Shown: positions 27,815 to 39,966, counted from the stretch's first letter. The stretch is DNA of 64,000 nucleotides from Chamaecrista fasciculata (GCA_003254925.1 QANZ01016320.1:262138-326137); one strand, 5' to 3'. Program-made: numbers and translations. Notes: generated by a model not told the origin, from the sequence alone.

Positions 27815-29620
27815 TAAACTATAAATTAGTTTTTCTTATTGGCTTTAGAGTTCTATTCCTCTTCACTCTATTTATAGGTATTTTTAGATTGCTTGGAGAC
27901 AAAGTTATCCAAAAACAAATTTACTGATGAATATTTGGTAACATCATACAATTTTATAATACTCATATGTAGACTTGTTCATGGGCCAAATTTGAGCTAC
28001 TTGAATTCAAACTCATAGGCTTCTATATAAATAGACTTGGGTTCAATTTGATTTCAGCCGACTCAACAGGCTCGATTTAGTTTGAGCTAGCTCTATGGGT
28101 TCGATTTACTCAAAGCTAGCTTGATAGGTTTGATCCAGTCTGGCCTGGCCAACAACACGATATGATCCGGCCTAGCATGATGGATTGGTCCAGTTCATCC
28201 CAACCCAGCCTAATGAATTTGGTTCTCTTTATTCAAGTTTCACAAGATCGGGTTATATTAAATAATTAATAATTAAATAAATTAAATAACATAAGTAATT
28301 CATCCCAACAATAATCAAACCGGGTTCTATGTTTGTTCAAAATCCGGCCCAGCCTTACTCAACTATAACTGCGTCGAGTCTTTAGTCTTACTAAAACTTA
28401 TATTGGCTCAACCCCATTATAATCGGGTCAGGTTTTGAGTACCACCAGACTATAATCAGGTCGGGCCTCGAGTTTGGTTGAAACTTAGCTTGACCCTAAT
28501 TTAATCGAACCGAGTCTTGGGTTCGACCTAATAATAATCGAGCTAGGTTCGGGGTCTTGCTAAAACTTGACCTAGTCAAACTTGAAATAATGGATGAAAG
28601 AATATAATATAAGATATTGGGTAGTATTTGGACATGTTCGGAATTTACTCGATTTAACTCAAAAGTTTTTAAACTTAAAGTTATTAAGTATGTCTTATGT
28701 ATAAAACTTGAATGACCTATTTTTTTTTTTTGGTCTAAATGTATCATCCATGTATTTGAGTTATCATTCTAACTTATTATTTAAAAAGAAAAAACAAATG
28801 TTACCTTCGTGATTTCTGGATTTAAAATGATGTGAATTGGCAAGTAAATAAAATGCATTGCCTCCTTAATATCACAGTGATATATTGCCTTTTTCTACCC
28901 TCCATAATCCATATGATCCGTATGATAATTAAAAACAAGATTTTGATTATCAGATTATTTGACCTTTTAAAGTGCATTAAACGCCTTTGACCCTTACTCA
29001 AAAAGGAACAGTGGATTTTATGTTCATAAATTATTGACGTGTCGCTCCAATAAAAGAAGGCTAGAGGGTTTGTCTTTTAAAATTAAAAAGGAAATTAAAA
29101 CTTTATTTTTAGTCTTAAATATTTAGATAATAAATGTTTTTATTATAATTATTTTATTTTATTTTTTTCTAAAACTGTCTATATATTTATTAATGTTTCA
29201 AAAATATTCAAACTTTGTTAAATATGACGTGCAAGGTTGATTCGTTGCTCTTGACTTATATAATTTAGTTAACAAAATAAATATTAAAAAACTATTAAAA
29301 GACTGACAATTAAACTTTTTATTATAGAGCCGTTAATATTTATTGTTTTTGCATTTTTAATTGGAATGTATTTATAACTTCTTAAAATAAATAGATTATA
29401 AGTGGTAATGTATACATATTATTATGAGTACCATATTTAATAGTAATTTAAATCTAAAGAAAATAAACTTATTTTTTAATCATTAAATTTATCATGAAAT
29501 TACGATTTGGTTTCTAAATATTAGAATTAGACTTTTTTATTTCTAATTATATTACAAAAATTGATTATTTAATTCTTAAAATATTATTTTTAATAATTAA
29601 ATAATTCATGTTTGAAAAAA
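27815..29620. other. Intergenic stretch, decayed repeat
   Basis: Positions 27970-28640 are a mixed-composition stretch repeating GGTTCGA, GGGTC and AATCGGGTC phrases. They resemble the subterminal parts of a decayed non-autonomous element, with no clear ends. The rest is AT-rich and without a gene. Confidence 0.4.
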
Positions 29621-29627
29621 ATATTAG

Positions 29628-31388
29628 GTCAGAATCTCATTTTGATCCCCAAACTATGGGGTAAGTTTTATTTGTTTTTTTTTTATCCTCAACTTTCACA
29701 TTTATTCCGCTTTGGTTTTCAAAATGTGATTTCGTCTGATTTTTATCATTATTTTTAATATGGACAACTAAGATGAATTGTTTTTTCTCATATGTGTTAG
29801 AATAAATGAGTTGAGAGAGAGAGAAAGAAAAATTTTCATTCTTAATCACAAATGGGAGATAAATTATAGTTAATTTTTTTTCAAATAGTGAGAATCTTTC
29901 TTTCTCTTTGATATGTGCCACTTTGGCTTATTGCTAAGCAAACTCTATAGACATTCACCCTTCACTAGTTCAGATGCTCGCCATTGGTAGAGGGGCTAGT
30001 AATATACATACATTTGGCTGATTACACATGCCCGAGCGACCCATCGTACTCTTGGTACTTGATGCCGACTAAAGAAGGAAGGATTAATGAACTCGGTGAC
30101 TAGGGATGATCAAAATACTCATACCCGACGAGGACCCGCAAATTTTACCCGATGGGTTTGGGTATGGGTTCGGGTAAAAATATACGGGTCCGGGTATGAG
30201 GATTTACCCATTTAAATTTACGGGTATGAGTCTAAGTACAGGGATTGGGGTACCCACCTCGTACCCTACCCGCTATAGTAATATACTATCAATTAATAAT
30301 TATATATATATATATATATAATATAGTGAAAACTTAATAATAAAATTATATTTATTTTTTTATTTTAAATATATATATATAATATTTATATTTATATACA
30401 TGTATTAATGTATATATATAAAATTATATTTATTTTTTTATTTTAAATATATATATATATAATTTATATTTATATACATGTATTAATGTATATATATAAA
30501 ATTATATTTATTTTTTTATTTTAAATATATATATATATATAAAATAATGTTAAAAAAATAGTATTTTTTGAATTTTTTCGGGTATGGGTCCGGGTCTGGG
30601 TATAGGGGTACCCATAGGGTATGGGTATGGGGATTGATATTCATACCCGCACGGGTATGGGTCCGGGTATGAGGATGATAATTTCTGATGGGTATGGGGA
30701 CGGGGATTAAGGTACCCTATCCATGATCATCCCTATCGGTGACTGGCTGGGACGTAATCTTGAGAAAACAGCCATGAGCCCCCATTATCTTATACCCTCG
30801 AGATTCTGGGGACTGTAATCCTTGATATATTGGGCGATATTTACGACTAACGATGACCCCTGCGCTCATCTATTAGTCCCAATATTCTAGGGATTATGAT
30901 CCTTAGAATTTTGGCTGCCGGTAACGCTAAAGGTGAACTCTTTACTTATAAATACACACTCTTCAACTTGAGTTTATGTTAACTACTCTTTTCTCTCTTA
31001 GATTCTCTGCTCTCTAGTTGCTCCATTTTTTTAAACTTGAGCATCGAGTTTTTTTGCAGGGCTATTCTTGTGAAGTCTTTTGCATGTATTTTCCAAACTC
31101 TATTCTATTCCTCTTGCAGCCCCCTCGGACATAAGGTAAGGGGCTTGCCAAATCTATTTTATTATTCTCTTTGCTAACTCACTTATTAAGTTATTATAAT
31201 ATATATGAGAAAGAAATGATCCACATTAAGTGTTCACATTAGCAATAATTATAGAAACAAAAAAAATCACATTTTAGACTAACGATTGGAGAGATGTGAA
31301 GGTTTGATGACTAAAACATAATAAAAAATACTTTTATGACCAAAATGAAACTGATCCCATAGTTTGAGTTCTAAAATGACTATTTAAC
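29628..31388. mobile_element. Fold-back element interrupted by hAT and LTR-like DNA
   Basis: The left arm has CATTTTGATCCCCAAACTATGGG and the right arm the inverse CCCATAGTTTGAGTTCTAAAATG. The direct repeat AAAAATATTAG lies at 29617-29627 and 31389-31399. It has grown by insertions: the hAT-like element 30101-30735 lies inside. About 30740-31180 looks like the end of a gypsy-type LTR (TATA at TTATAAATACACAC near 30949, then AACTTGAGCATCGAG). Confidence 0.65.
30101..30735. mobile_element. Non-autonomous hAT-like element with GGGTATGGG repeats
   Basis: TIRs are TAGGGATGATCA and TGATCATCCCTA. The exact 8-bp TSD TCGGTGAC lies at 30093-30100 and 30736-30743. Subterminal blocks repeat GGGTATGGGTCCGGGTATG-like units in inverse orientation at the two ends. 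The centre is AT-rich, with about two and a half copies of an 84-bp unit (about 30330-30540). No coding capacity. Confidence 0.92.
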
Positions 31389-31696
31389 AAAAATATTAGA
31401 GACCAGAAAATATATTTACAATTTTTCAAAAATTAAACCATAATTTTAAAATAAATTTAAAATCCAAAGAAAATGTTTTCTTGAGAAAAAACAATGGAGA
31501 GAGAAGGAAAAAATGGAAGAAGACATTCACATTTCAGAGATTTTCTTCATTTCACCACTACTATTACTGTTTTCTTGTGATTGTTATTTTCTTTAATCCT
31601 TTCCCTCTCAAATCCAAGAATTTGAATTAATCTTCCAACTTCAAACTACAAAACTACACTCTCTTCTCTTCTCTTCGCTTCGCTTCCCTTCACACC

Positions 31697-34600
31697 ATGG
31701 AGGACGCCGATCGACGCCTCGCCGTCGACGACGGCGACGCTAAACCTCACGCGCCTCCGTTCGTGGTGTCTCTCGCTCCATTCTCTCCTTCCTCCTCGCG
31801 CCGCCTCTCCGCCGCCTTCCTCGCTCCGCCGTGTCCTCCCATCTCGTCGCCGTCGCGCCCGGCTTGGCTCTCCCTTCAGGGACGCCTAGTTAACGCACAC
31901 GAAGCCAGCTCCGCAAGAACCATTGGGGGAAACTTGTGTCGCGACGAAGCCGTTGCGTGGGAGCTCTTCGATCCTATTCACAGATTCCTCATCGTCGCCG
32001 TTATCGGCGCTTCCGTCGCTCAGTCTCACAAGAACAGCCAGATATGGCGCCTTCAGAAATCTGTGGAACTTAGGGTTTGTATTGGTGTTTTCTTAGTTGT
32101 TTATAGCTTATTGCATCAAGAAATTGGAAGACCGTAATAGTTTCAAGAAATGCATTCAGAAATCTGTGGAACTTAGGGTCTGTATTTGTGCTTTCTTAGT
32201 TGTTCATAGCTTATTGCATCTTGCTCTGACTTAATTGAACGAGGAATTGGAAGACCGTTAATAGTTTCAAGAAATGCATTCATGTTTATTCAACCTAATT
32301 TTATTACTGCTTTTTATATGCGTGGTTAGCCCCATTCGAATTTATGGATCTCTGATACGAAATTCTTTTATATAGAAAGTTACACATGATGCTGCACTCA
32401 ATTTTAGCTTTTCACTCTGATTGAGAGAGAGATGGGGACGGGTTGCTTTTTTGATTGTTCCTTCTCATAGGACCTTTGTTATTAAACAATAATGGAAATT
32501 TCGATTGTTGTACACTGTATAGAATCTGAATATTTCTTTTTTGTATTTGCCCCCTGGTAGGTCATGCATATTCTGATACTCCTGAACTTTCTTGCCCCAT
32601 TTTATTTATTTATTTATTTGCGAGCTGGAATAGTTGTTTAATCTACAAACGAATCTCTTAATATTTTATCGTTTTATGACCCCTGACCAGGATCAGGTGC
32701 TATCAAGCATGCAGCAGAAACTGGACAATCTCTGCGAGGAGTTGGACAAAACTAAGGAACACTCAGTTGCTGCAATCAGCAATTCATTCACAAAGAGTGA
32801 AGAATCAACACTGAATGAAACCATTGACTCTGAGAATTTTAAATTTGTTGATTGTGGGTGTTGGCTTTGTGACCAACACAGTTCATTTACTGGTTTGATG
32901 GTAAAGAACTCATAGTATTGTGCTAGAACTTCCTCTAAGTTGTTTTTTTTTTACCAAACTTTCTCTAAGTTGTTGGTGATTATAATTGTGCAATTTCATA
33001 ATATCTCCGCTGAACAACATATTGACATAGCTTGACTTTGATCATTCACTGGTTATGATAGCAAAATAGCTCTGCTACAAGAGTCTCTGGTGGGAGTGAG
33101 GTGGTCCAATATAAGATGCCCTTCTCTAATGAAGAACAAGAGGAGCGACGAATGTCTGACTTGTCAGATTGGGCCTCAAGTGTTACTTCTGCTGCCGATG
33201 TTCAGGTGATATAAACTACAGATTTTTTTGCCTCACTTTCAAATGGTCTTAAAATGCATTCATCATAGCATTTTACAATATATGTGCACATTATGCGCCA
33301 GTTCTCTTGAATTTTGTAAAAAATGCTACTGGGATTTCACGTGATGTATCTTTTTTTCTTTTAATAAAAGAAAAATTATAGGTCTCCATATATGCTAGGG
33401 TGAAATCCTTGCAAACAAAAGGTACTCATTCTTTTATGTTCGCGTTGAGCCATGCACATAAGGTGTAGATCTACTAGCACATGATATGCTATGTTCCAAA
33501 TGTTCACTTTCTAGACTCATATCAAGAACTACCAATGGCTACTTGCCGAAGTTCTCTAGTTTTGACGAAATCATTTTCATGAATTTTGGATATTCTAGAT
33601 GCTTCTTCTCTCAGGCTATATAATATGTGTGCGTATATTAATATTTCTGTCATGCATATTTCCCATATCCTCTGTAATCTGTTTTCTTTCTAGTACTAAC
33701 TGCAGAATACCATTTTTTTTTTCTTTTTTTACAATTGTCGTGTCTTTTGCTATCAGCAGTTAAACAGCTTGGCCATAGAGCAAGATATATATAATCTGAA
33801 GAAGGATTGTGAAGAGAAGGATACCACAATAAAGGAGTTAACCAATCTGCTAAACTCTTCTGGGGTTGCTAATTCCAAGGTTAACTAATTTTGCATCCTT
33901 GCGAGTTATTTTATCTTCCCGTTGACTAATCCACTTACTCATTTACTACTAACTGCTAAAAACAGAGGGAGGCAGAGTTAGAAGACATTATACGGAGGAA
34001 GAATTCAACAATTACAAAATTAAAGAAGGACTTGGTGGTTCTAGAACAGAAGGTAAGAGGCAGGCTTACATGAGTTGGAGGTAACATTGAGGCTTACCAT
34101 TTTAATCTATATGTTAGTAATTAAAGCTTGGTGTTGCATGATAGTAATTTAAAAGCGAAAAACCTGAATTTGAATCCAAAAGTAAATGGTAGGTGCGAGT
34201 TGAGAATTATCATTTTAGATGCAATCTGAGATTTTAGTAATTAAAAAGATTAGTCTGAGAATCCTAAACTGCACCCAATGGTTTAGAAAACTCAATAATT
34301 CAGAAATTAGAAGTATGCACTGTGAACAAATTGGAAACGGTTTTAAGATAATTAGCTCTTGCAGGTAATTCAACTTTCAAGGCTTCGTAGACCCTCTTTC
34401 TCTGCGTGTGAATCAAACGCTGTGACGCCAACGCACTTGAGAGATAACTTGCTGTATGATATGGAGAGTAGTACTAGCCCCTCTTCTTCTGATTCAGATA
34501 GTACTCCTAGTAACCGTGCACAAGATTTAGCCTTGAAGGCTGATGTCCTTGTTTTGAACGAAGGTTCTGTCTTGACAAATTGTGAGAAATCTATGCCAGA

Positions 34601-34817
34601 AAAAGCACTTAATGTTTCAGAGATAGCAACTGAACAATTGTCACAACTTTCATCCTCGAGTCCTCTAAAGGAAATTTCAACAAATTGGAAACTTGACACT
34701 GCTTTTTCTTCTTCTTCATTGCCCAGGCAATTGTCAGTTCGTGGAGACTTAACCAAAAGTAGAAGACGACCTCTTAGTTCTTCTAAGAGAGCAACTGTTC
34801 AAAAGAGATGGGTATAA
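31697..34817 (+). CDS. Plant coiled-coil protein of unknown function
   Basis: Six exons: 31697-32074, 32691-32900, 33062-33205, 33757-33879, 33966-34052, 34365-34817. All have GT-AG borders and all join in phase 0, giving 464 residues. The N-terminus is acidic then serine/proline-rich. A hydrophobic stretch FLIVAVIGASVAQS lies near residue 97. A predicted coiled coil starts around QVLSSMQQKLDNLCEELDKT (residues 127-148) and resumes across DIYNLKKDCEEKDTTIKEL and IIRRKNSTITKLKKDLVVLE (residues about 182-270). The C-terminal exon is serine-rich and basic at the end (KSRRRPLSSSKRATVQKRW). I know no function for this type of protein. The start has a good context (ACCATGG). The region 31700-32050 is strongly GC-rich, as expected for a real first exon. 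Confidence 0.85.
32053..32280 (+). repeat. Tandem duplication across an exon-intron border
   Basis: The last 22 bases of exon 1, its donor and about 85 bases of intron 1 are repeated directly. Copy 1 begins at 32053 and copy 2 at 32157, each starting with AGAAATCTGTGGAACTTAGG. Copy 2 has a 25-base insertion and a GTCTGT donor in place of GTTTGT. Confidence 0.85.
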
Positions 34818-35858
34818 TTATGTAGGGGTAAGTCAATACTTTTACCCTCTGTTCTAATTTCGTTTAATAAATTAATACTAAACTACACATAATTTTTAAT
34901 ATAATTAAGAATGTATCTTTTTTAAAAAATAATTTAGTGGAGGTTTTTCGTTAATATATTAAATGAAGTCAGTACAAGGAATAAAATTAATTAAATTATA
35001 AAATTTTAGATGTAAAATTGATAATAAACAAATTTTGAGGAGAAAATTAAAAATTAATATAAAATTTAAGGATAAAAAAAATAGTTTTGCTTTCTTTTGG
35101 GTTTGTATTTTGAATTTGCCCTGTTACATGAAGAGGTGATAATGCCTTATCCTTTTGTCTCATTTGACCTTGCAGGAAGTAGACAAATGTAGGTACTAGG
35201 TAGAGAGGACAAGGGGATGTTTCTGCAATCAACAACTAGTATGGAATCATTCCACACAAACGTTTTAGTAAATATTTTAAGGCTATATAGTGATATAATG
35301 TGGCAACTACTTTTGAATTTCGAACTCAAGGAAATATTATTTAAGTTTGATCATTGATCAATTTCAGACAGGAGAGATGGGTAATCCTAATCCTTTATCA
35401 TTGTTGCTGTCATGGTCTCATGGATGTTTATAGAGTAATACTGATTAGTTAATGGATCATTTGCTAAAGGGTAATTTTATGATTGTATCATAGAGTGGGG
35501 TGATATAATTTCCATTATTTGATTGGTTAATGAAATTATATTTTTTAATTATTTTTCACAATTAAATTATTTGAATAAACATTGAAAATCTTGGTGGATT
35601 GATTAGGAAATGTAGAACCTTGGGATGGGCTTGTGGGATTTGATGTGGTCTTCTTGTATGTTGTTGCTGAGTTGAGCTGAAATTTGTCTTTGGGTCAAAT
35701 TGTTGTTTATATCGATTGGTAATAGTAATACAGTGTTAGGCTGGGGATATGGGCTCATGTTTTCATAAGAAATATTCTATTTCTTCTTTAAAGAGGAACA
35801 TGGTGAAATTTTATAGAGATAAGATGAAGTTGTGTACTTTAATGATAAATATATTTTT
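34818..35858. other. 3' flank of the coiled-coil gene
   Basis: Likely 3' UTR and AT-rich spacer. A short TTGATAATAAAC and GGAGAAAATTAAAAATTAATA stretch near 35010-35070 resembles an arm of a worn fold-back. No gene seen. Confidence 0.5.
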
Positions 35859-36626
35859 GGCTTAAGTGCACTTTTGGTCCCATAATTATGACAAAGGTTT
35901 CATTTTGGTCCCATAACTTTTTTTGTTGCAATTTTGGTCCCATAACTTCTCAAAAGGTTCCACCGTTAGTCCCTTGGTGAATTCCATTTATATTTAGTCG
36001 TTAAGTATGACGTGGCATAGTAACTATGATCATGATGTGGCAAAATAAGATGAAGTGGACTGAAATAGGAACTATATGCAACATATTAAAACTTATCTAT
36101 ACCCAACCACCATATATACAAAGAGTGGTACTGACAGGGACCAATCTGGTGGGGAAGAAGAGACTTCAAGCAGAAGGCACCGACGAAGTCGATGGGATCC
36201 TCAGCCAAGTCGAACGACCAAAGCGGCGGCGACGACAAATCGGGAAGCGGAACGAGGAAGAGGAAGTCCCGTTGGGCTGACAAGAAAGAGGAAGTACCAC
36301 TCTTTGTATATATGGTGGTTGGGTATAGATAAGTTTTAATATGTTGTATATAGATCCTATTTCAGTCCATTTCATTTTATTTTGCCACATCATGATCCTA
36401 GTCACTATGCCACGTCATACTTAACGGCTAAATATGGATGGAATTCACCAAGGGACTAACGGTGGAACTTTTTGAGAAATTATGGGACCAAACTTGCAAC
36501 AAAAAAAGTTATGGGACCAAAATGAAACCTTTGTCATAGTTGTGGGACCAAAATTGCAACAAAAAAAGTTATGGGACCAAAATGAAACCTTTGTCATAGT
36601 TATGGGACCAAAAGTGCACTTAAGCC
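35859..36626. mobile_element. Gene-carrying fold-back element with 9-bp TSD
   Basis: The ends are GGCTTAAGTGCACTTTTGG and the inverse CCAAAAGTGCACTTAAGCC. The 9-bp TSD TATATTTTT is exact at 35850-35858 and 36627-36635. The arms are about 270 bp with TTTGGTCCCATAAC units, and they pair right up to AAGAGTGGTAC and its inverse at 36121-36131 and 36294-36304. The right arm has an extra tandem copy of a unit of about 60 bp. The loop is GC-rich and coding-like (see the SF1-like fragment). Relatives lie at 52364 and 57961. This is the structure of a Pack-MULE, though no transposase is present to prove the superfamily. Confidence 0.88.
36121..36293 (+). pseudogene. Captured fragment resembling the N-terminus of splicing factor SF1
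   Basis: Two frames carry recognisable pieces. Frame one (from 36121) reads [20 protein letters not shown] then SRWDPQPS. Frame two (36195-36293) reads [20 protein letters not shown] then WADKKEE. Plant SF1 / branch-point-binding proteins have two such basic RSRW or KSRW motifs before the KH domain, and RSRW is the U2AF-ligand motif. A single-base shift near 36205 separates the two frames. The fragment has no start, no KH domain and is bounded by the element's arms, so it is a captured and broken piece. SF1 is my recognition from motif pattern, not from a search. Confidence 0.65.
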
Positions 36627-36635
36627 TATATTTTT

Positions 36636-38396
36636 TAACATCAATTGATCAACAATTAAATGAAAATTTAACAAAATTTTGAAGTATATTATATTTATCT
36701 TTAATTTTTAATTAATATTTTAAACAAAAAGATTAAATTAATTGTAGTTATATTTTTTAGAGATAAAAAAAATCATAAATTTAACATTTTGTAAAGATTA
36801 AAATCATTAATTTATTTTAAAATTAAAAATATTTTTTTTCTTATTTTTCTAACCCTTTTTAATAAAGCTGCCTCGCTTGCTTTAAATGTAAAACACCTAC
36901 CCACTTGATCCCTACGAAGTTGATAATTTAGAAAGTTCAAATTCTCTATTTTTTTATTTTTAAATTTTTGCACTCATAAAATTATGATAGGGATCCTAAA
37001 ATCAATATTCTTGGGAGAGCTTTAATTATTTGCTCTCGGCCCGAATAAAATTAATTTTCCTCTAAATCATTACATGGATAGGTGAGAGAAATTCATGGTT
37101 TAACAAAAATATTGTGGAATCACATTAGTGTAGTCGAGAGATTCTTCACTTGGTCCCTTAACTAATTGGTGCGGGTTTGAATTCCAATTTTGGGTATAAA
37201 AAACATTCTATGGTCATTATTTCTGAATGTGTAAAGTCTGATTTTGACCAAAAATAAATTGTAGATCTCATTTATTGAATAAAAAAATAGTAGATAACAT
37301 CTCTTAAAAAGAAAATAGGTGACTATATAAATATTTGGCAAAAACATCATTTTCTTCTTCAAACTTTACATTAATTTTTAATTTCATCCCTAATATTTGT
37401 TCACTATTAATTTGTTCTCAAAGTTTCACATTTTAGTCGATTTTATTTTTTAATTAAATTTTTTCAATAATTTAATTATGAACTTCATTGTATTTTTACA
37501 TTACATGTCATTAACCATGTAGAATATATCATTAATATTGGGCTAAAATAAGACTGTAAGAACAAATGATGAAATCAATCCAAATATGAAATTTTTTAGA
37601 TAAAATTGGCATCAAACAAACATCATAAATAAAAATTTGATGCAAAATTTAGAGACGAAATTGATACTTTTAGCAAATTATTAACTATCTTAAAATTCAA
37701 ACTTTTTATATTAGAAGTGTTCAAAAATCAAACCAAATCGATTTGACTTCAAACCAAACCGAACACAAGCAAAGTAAAAATTGAACTAAACTGAATGATG
37801 AGTTATTTGGTTTAGTTAAAAATATATCAAAATTGATTGGTTTGGTTCGATTAATAATTTAAACATGAATTAACCGAATCGACTGTTAATATTTTTATAT
37901 TTAATATGAAAAACTATCGTTTTTTTTCTTTATTCATAATGCAATCAGATGGAATTTTTGGTTATGATATTTTATTATTTCATAAAATATATCACTTATT
38001 GTGATCGACATTTTGGAAGACATGAGCATTCATACATAATCCATTACAATCATCATGGGACCCAAGCCAAGAGTATTAATAACACATAAATGACATAAAT
38101 AGGCATACAAGGCGTGATATACATAATAGCTAAGACAGTCCCTAAACCTACTCTCAAGACTAGTGAATCACACAAGCTAGATTTTAACCTTAACTTAAAA
38201 TTTCATGGTATTACAAAATGTTACTGGGATTTCACTTGCTGCATCTTATTTATTAGCAAAATCATGGGTATCGTCTACATATGGTACTAGACCAAATGGG
38301 ATCCCCATCAAACATTTTTATATTCATTTTGTCATCTTGGACAAATCTAGCACTAACTAAAATACCAATTTGTCTTTACATTTGTGGTGTCTTTTG
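36636..38396. other. Intergenic stretch, decayed repeats
   Basis: AT-rich. About 37710-37890 holds AACCAAACCGAA and TTGGTTTGGTTCGA phrases in opposite directions after GAAGTGTTCAAAAATCAAACC, which looks like a worn hAT-type non-autonomous element. Positions 37340-37670 hold an imperfect fold-back (TTTCATCCCTAATATTTG). No gene. Confidence 0.4.
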
Positions 38397-38637
38397 TGTT
38401 GAGAATTATCTTTGTCATTATTATAATTAGTAGGAATATATTTGCAATTAATATGAAATTTCATTTCTAGAGTAGTCAACTTTTTCATTGATTATGGATT
38501 ACGGTTTTCTAGGAGTAGAATATGAGATAATTGATCCTTCATCTTGTATATATGAGATATACTATGTATATAGAATACATCACATTTTTGCCTACCTTCT
38601 TTTGCACAATATATACAAACACGTTTTCTCCCTTTCA
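38397..38637 (+). repeat. Probable 5' LTR of a truncated copia element
   Basis: It begins TGTTGAGAATTATC and ends CCTTTCA, followed after a short spacer by the primer-binding site TGGTATCAGAGCC at 38645-38657 (initiator Met-tRNA type). There is no second LTR in the window, so the left border is inferred from TG..CA only. Confidence 0.55.
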
Positions 38638-38643
38638 TTTAAG

Positions 38644-39558
38644 ATGGTATCAGAGCCAGCCTACCACCACATTTCTTCAACAATGATAACCGTGACCACA
38701 AGTGCAGACAGTCCTAAACCCTCCAATAATACTTCCAATGTTGATTCATCAAACCCATATTTCATTCATCACTGTGATTACTCCAATCCTACAATCAATG
38801 CAAAAAGTTCCTCTGGAGTAGACAAATTTTCCAAAGAACAACTACAACAGATTGCTCGGGACATTATGGTTGATGAATGTAAATGGTAATCATGATGCTT
38901 ATGCAAATGTTGCAGGTTTGTGTTCTCCTTCTAATGCCTTAGTTAATTCTGTATTTACCAATTCTTAGATCTTGGATAGTGGGGCTACATATCACATCAT
39001 TTCTGATTCAAAACACTTCACAAAAGTTGAACCCTCATCAAACAATGTTCTGTGTGTTCCTTCCTTTCGATTAAATTTGATGTTTGTTAGCAAAGTGACT
39101 GAGTCTTTAAACTGCTGTGCCATTTTATTTCCTAAATTTCGTATCTTGCAGGACTTGGCTATGGGGAAGATGATTGGCTCGGGTAAACAACATGGTGGTC
39201 TTTATTACATGTCACCTCTCCAACAAACAACAACCTGTCATCAAGTTTCACAATCCTCTGACTTATGGTACATGCGACTTGGACAATAATTGTAGCGTTT
39301 GTTCTATGGATAAACAAACCAAACTTCCATTTCCTTCAAGTTCTATATCAACATATGCTCCATTTGAATTGTTACATTGTGATGTTTGGGGTCCACATAA
39401 AGTTCCTACACATACATGGGCCCATTTCTTTCTTACCATTGTAGATGATTTTACAAAATGCACGTGGGTATTTCTTATGCAACATAAATATGAGACTCAT
39501 AAGCTTCTCCAAACATTCATCACATTTGCTCAAACCCAATTTCATGCAATAATTAAAA
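38644..39558 (+). pseudogene. Truncated Ty1-copia gag-protease-integrase remnant
   Basis: After the primer-binding site a gag N-terminal piece reads MVSEPAYHHIS and then SNPYFIHHCDYSNP. Next come the protease motif ILDSGATYHI (about 38964-38995) and a pre-integrase stretch ending LWYMRLGQ. The integrase start follows, with CSVCSMDKQTKLPFP, FELLHCDVWGP and FFLTIVDDFTKCTWVF. Most of gag is missing and frames break at 38886 and 39289. The element stops where the fold-back element at 39559 begins and does not resume beyond it. Reverse transcriptase, RNase H and 3' LTR are absent. Confidence 0.85.
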
Positions 39559-39925
39559 GGGTAAATTACACTTTGGTACCTTGTAGTTTGGTCATATTTC
39601 ACTTTGGTACCCTGGGGTTTAAAAAATGACACTTTGGTACCTTTTAGAGCTATTTTGTAATTTTAACCATAATAAATTTTACAAAAATTACATATTGACC
39701 CCAAAAAAATTTTAAATTTTTCATTTTAGTCCCTATATAATATGTATCCAGGGACCTATTTGTAATTTTTGAAAATTTTTTGGGGTCAATATGTAATTTT
39801 TGCAAAATTTGTTATGGTTAAAATTACAAAATAGCTCCAAAGGGTACCAAAGTGTTAATGGAGAATACCACAGGGTACCAAAGTGTCAAGTTTCAAACCA
39901 CAGGGTACCAAAGTGTAATTTACCC
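39559..39925. mobile_element. Fold-back element (GGGTAAATTAC family), loop inverted, no TSD
   Basis: The ends are GGGTAAATTACACTTTGG and TGTAATTTACCC. The sequence is close to the element at 11144, but the central segment (TTTAGTCCCTATATAATATG) lies in the opposite orientation relative to the arms. The flanks TAATTAAAA and AAAATTTTA do not match as a TSD. Confidence 0.8.
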
Positions 39926-39966
39926 AAAATTTTATATTGGTTCTAAATGTTATCGTTTAATTTTAG

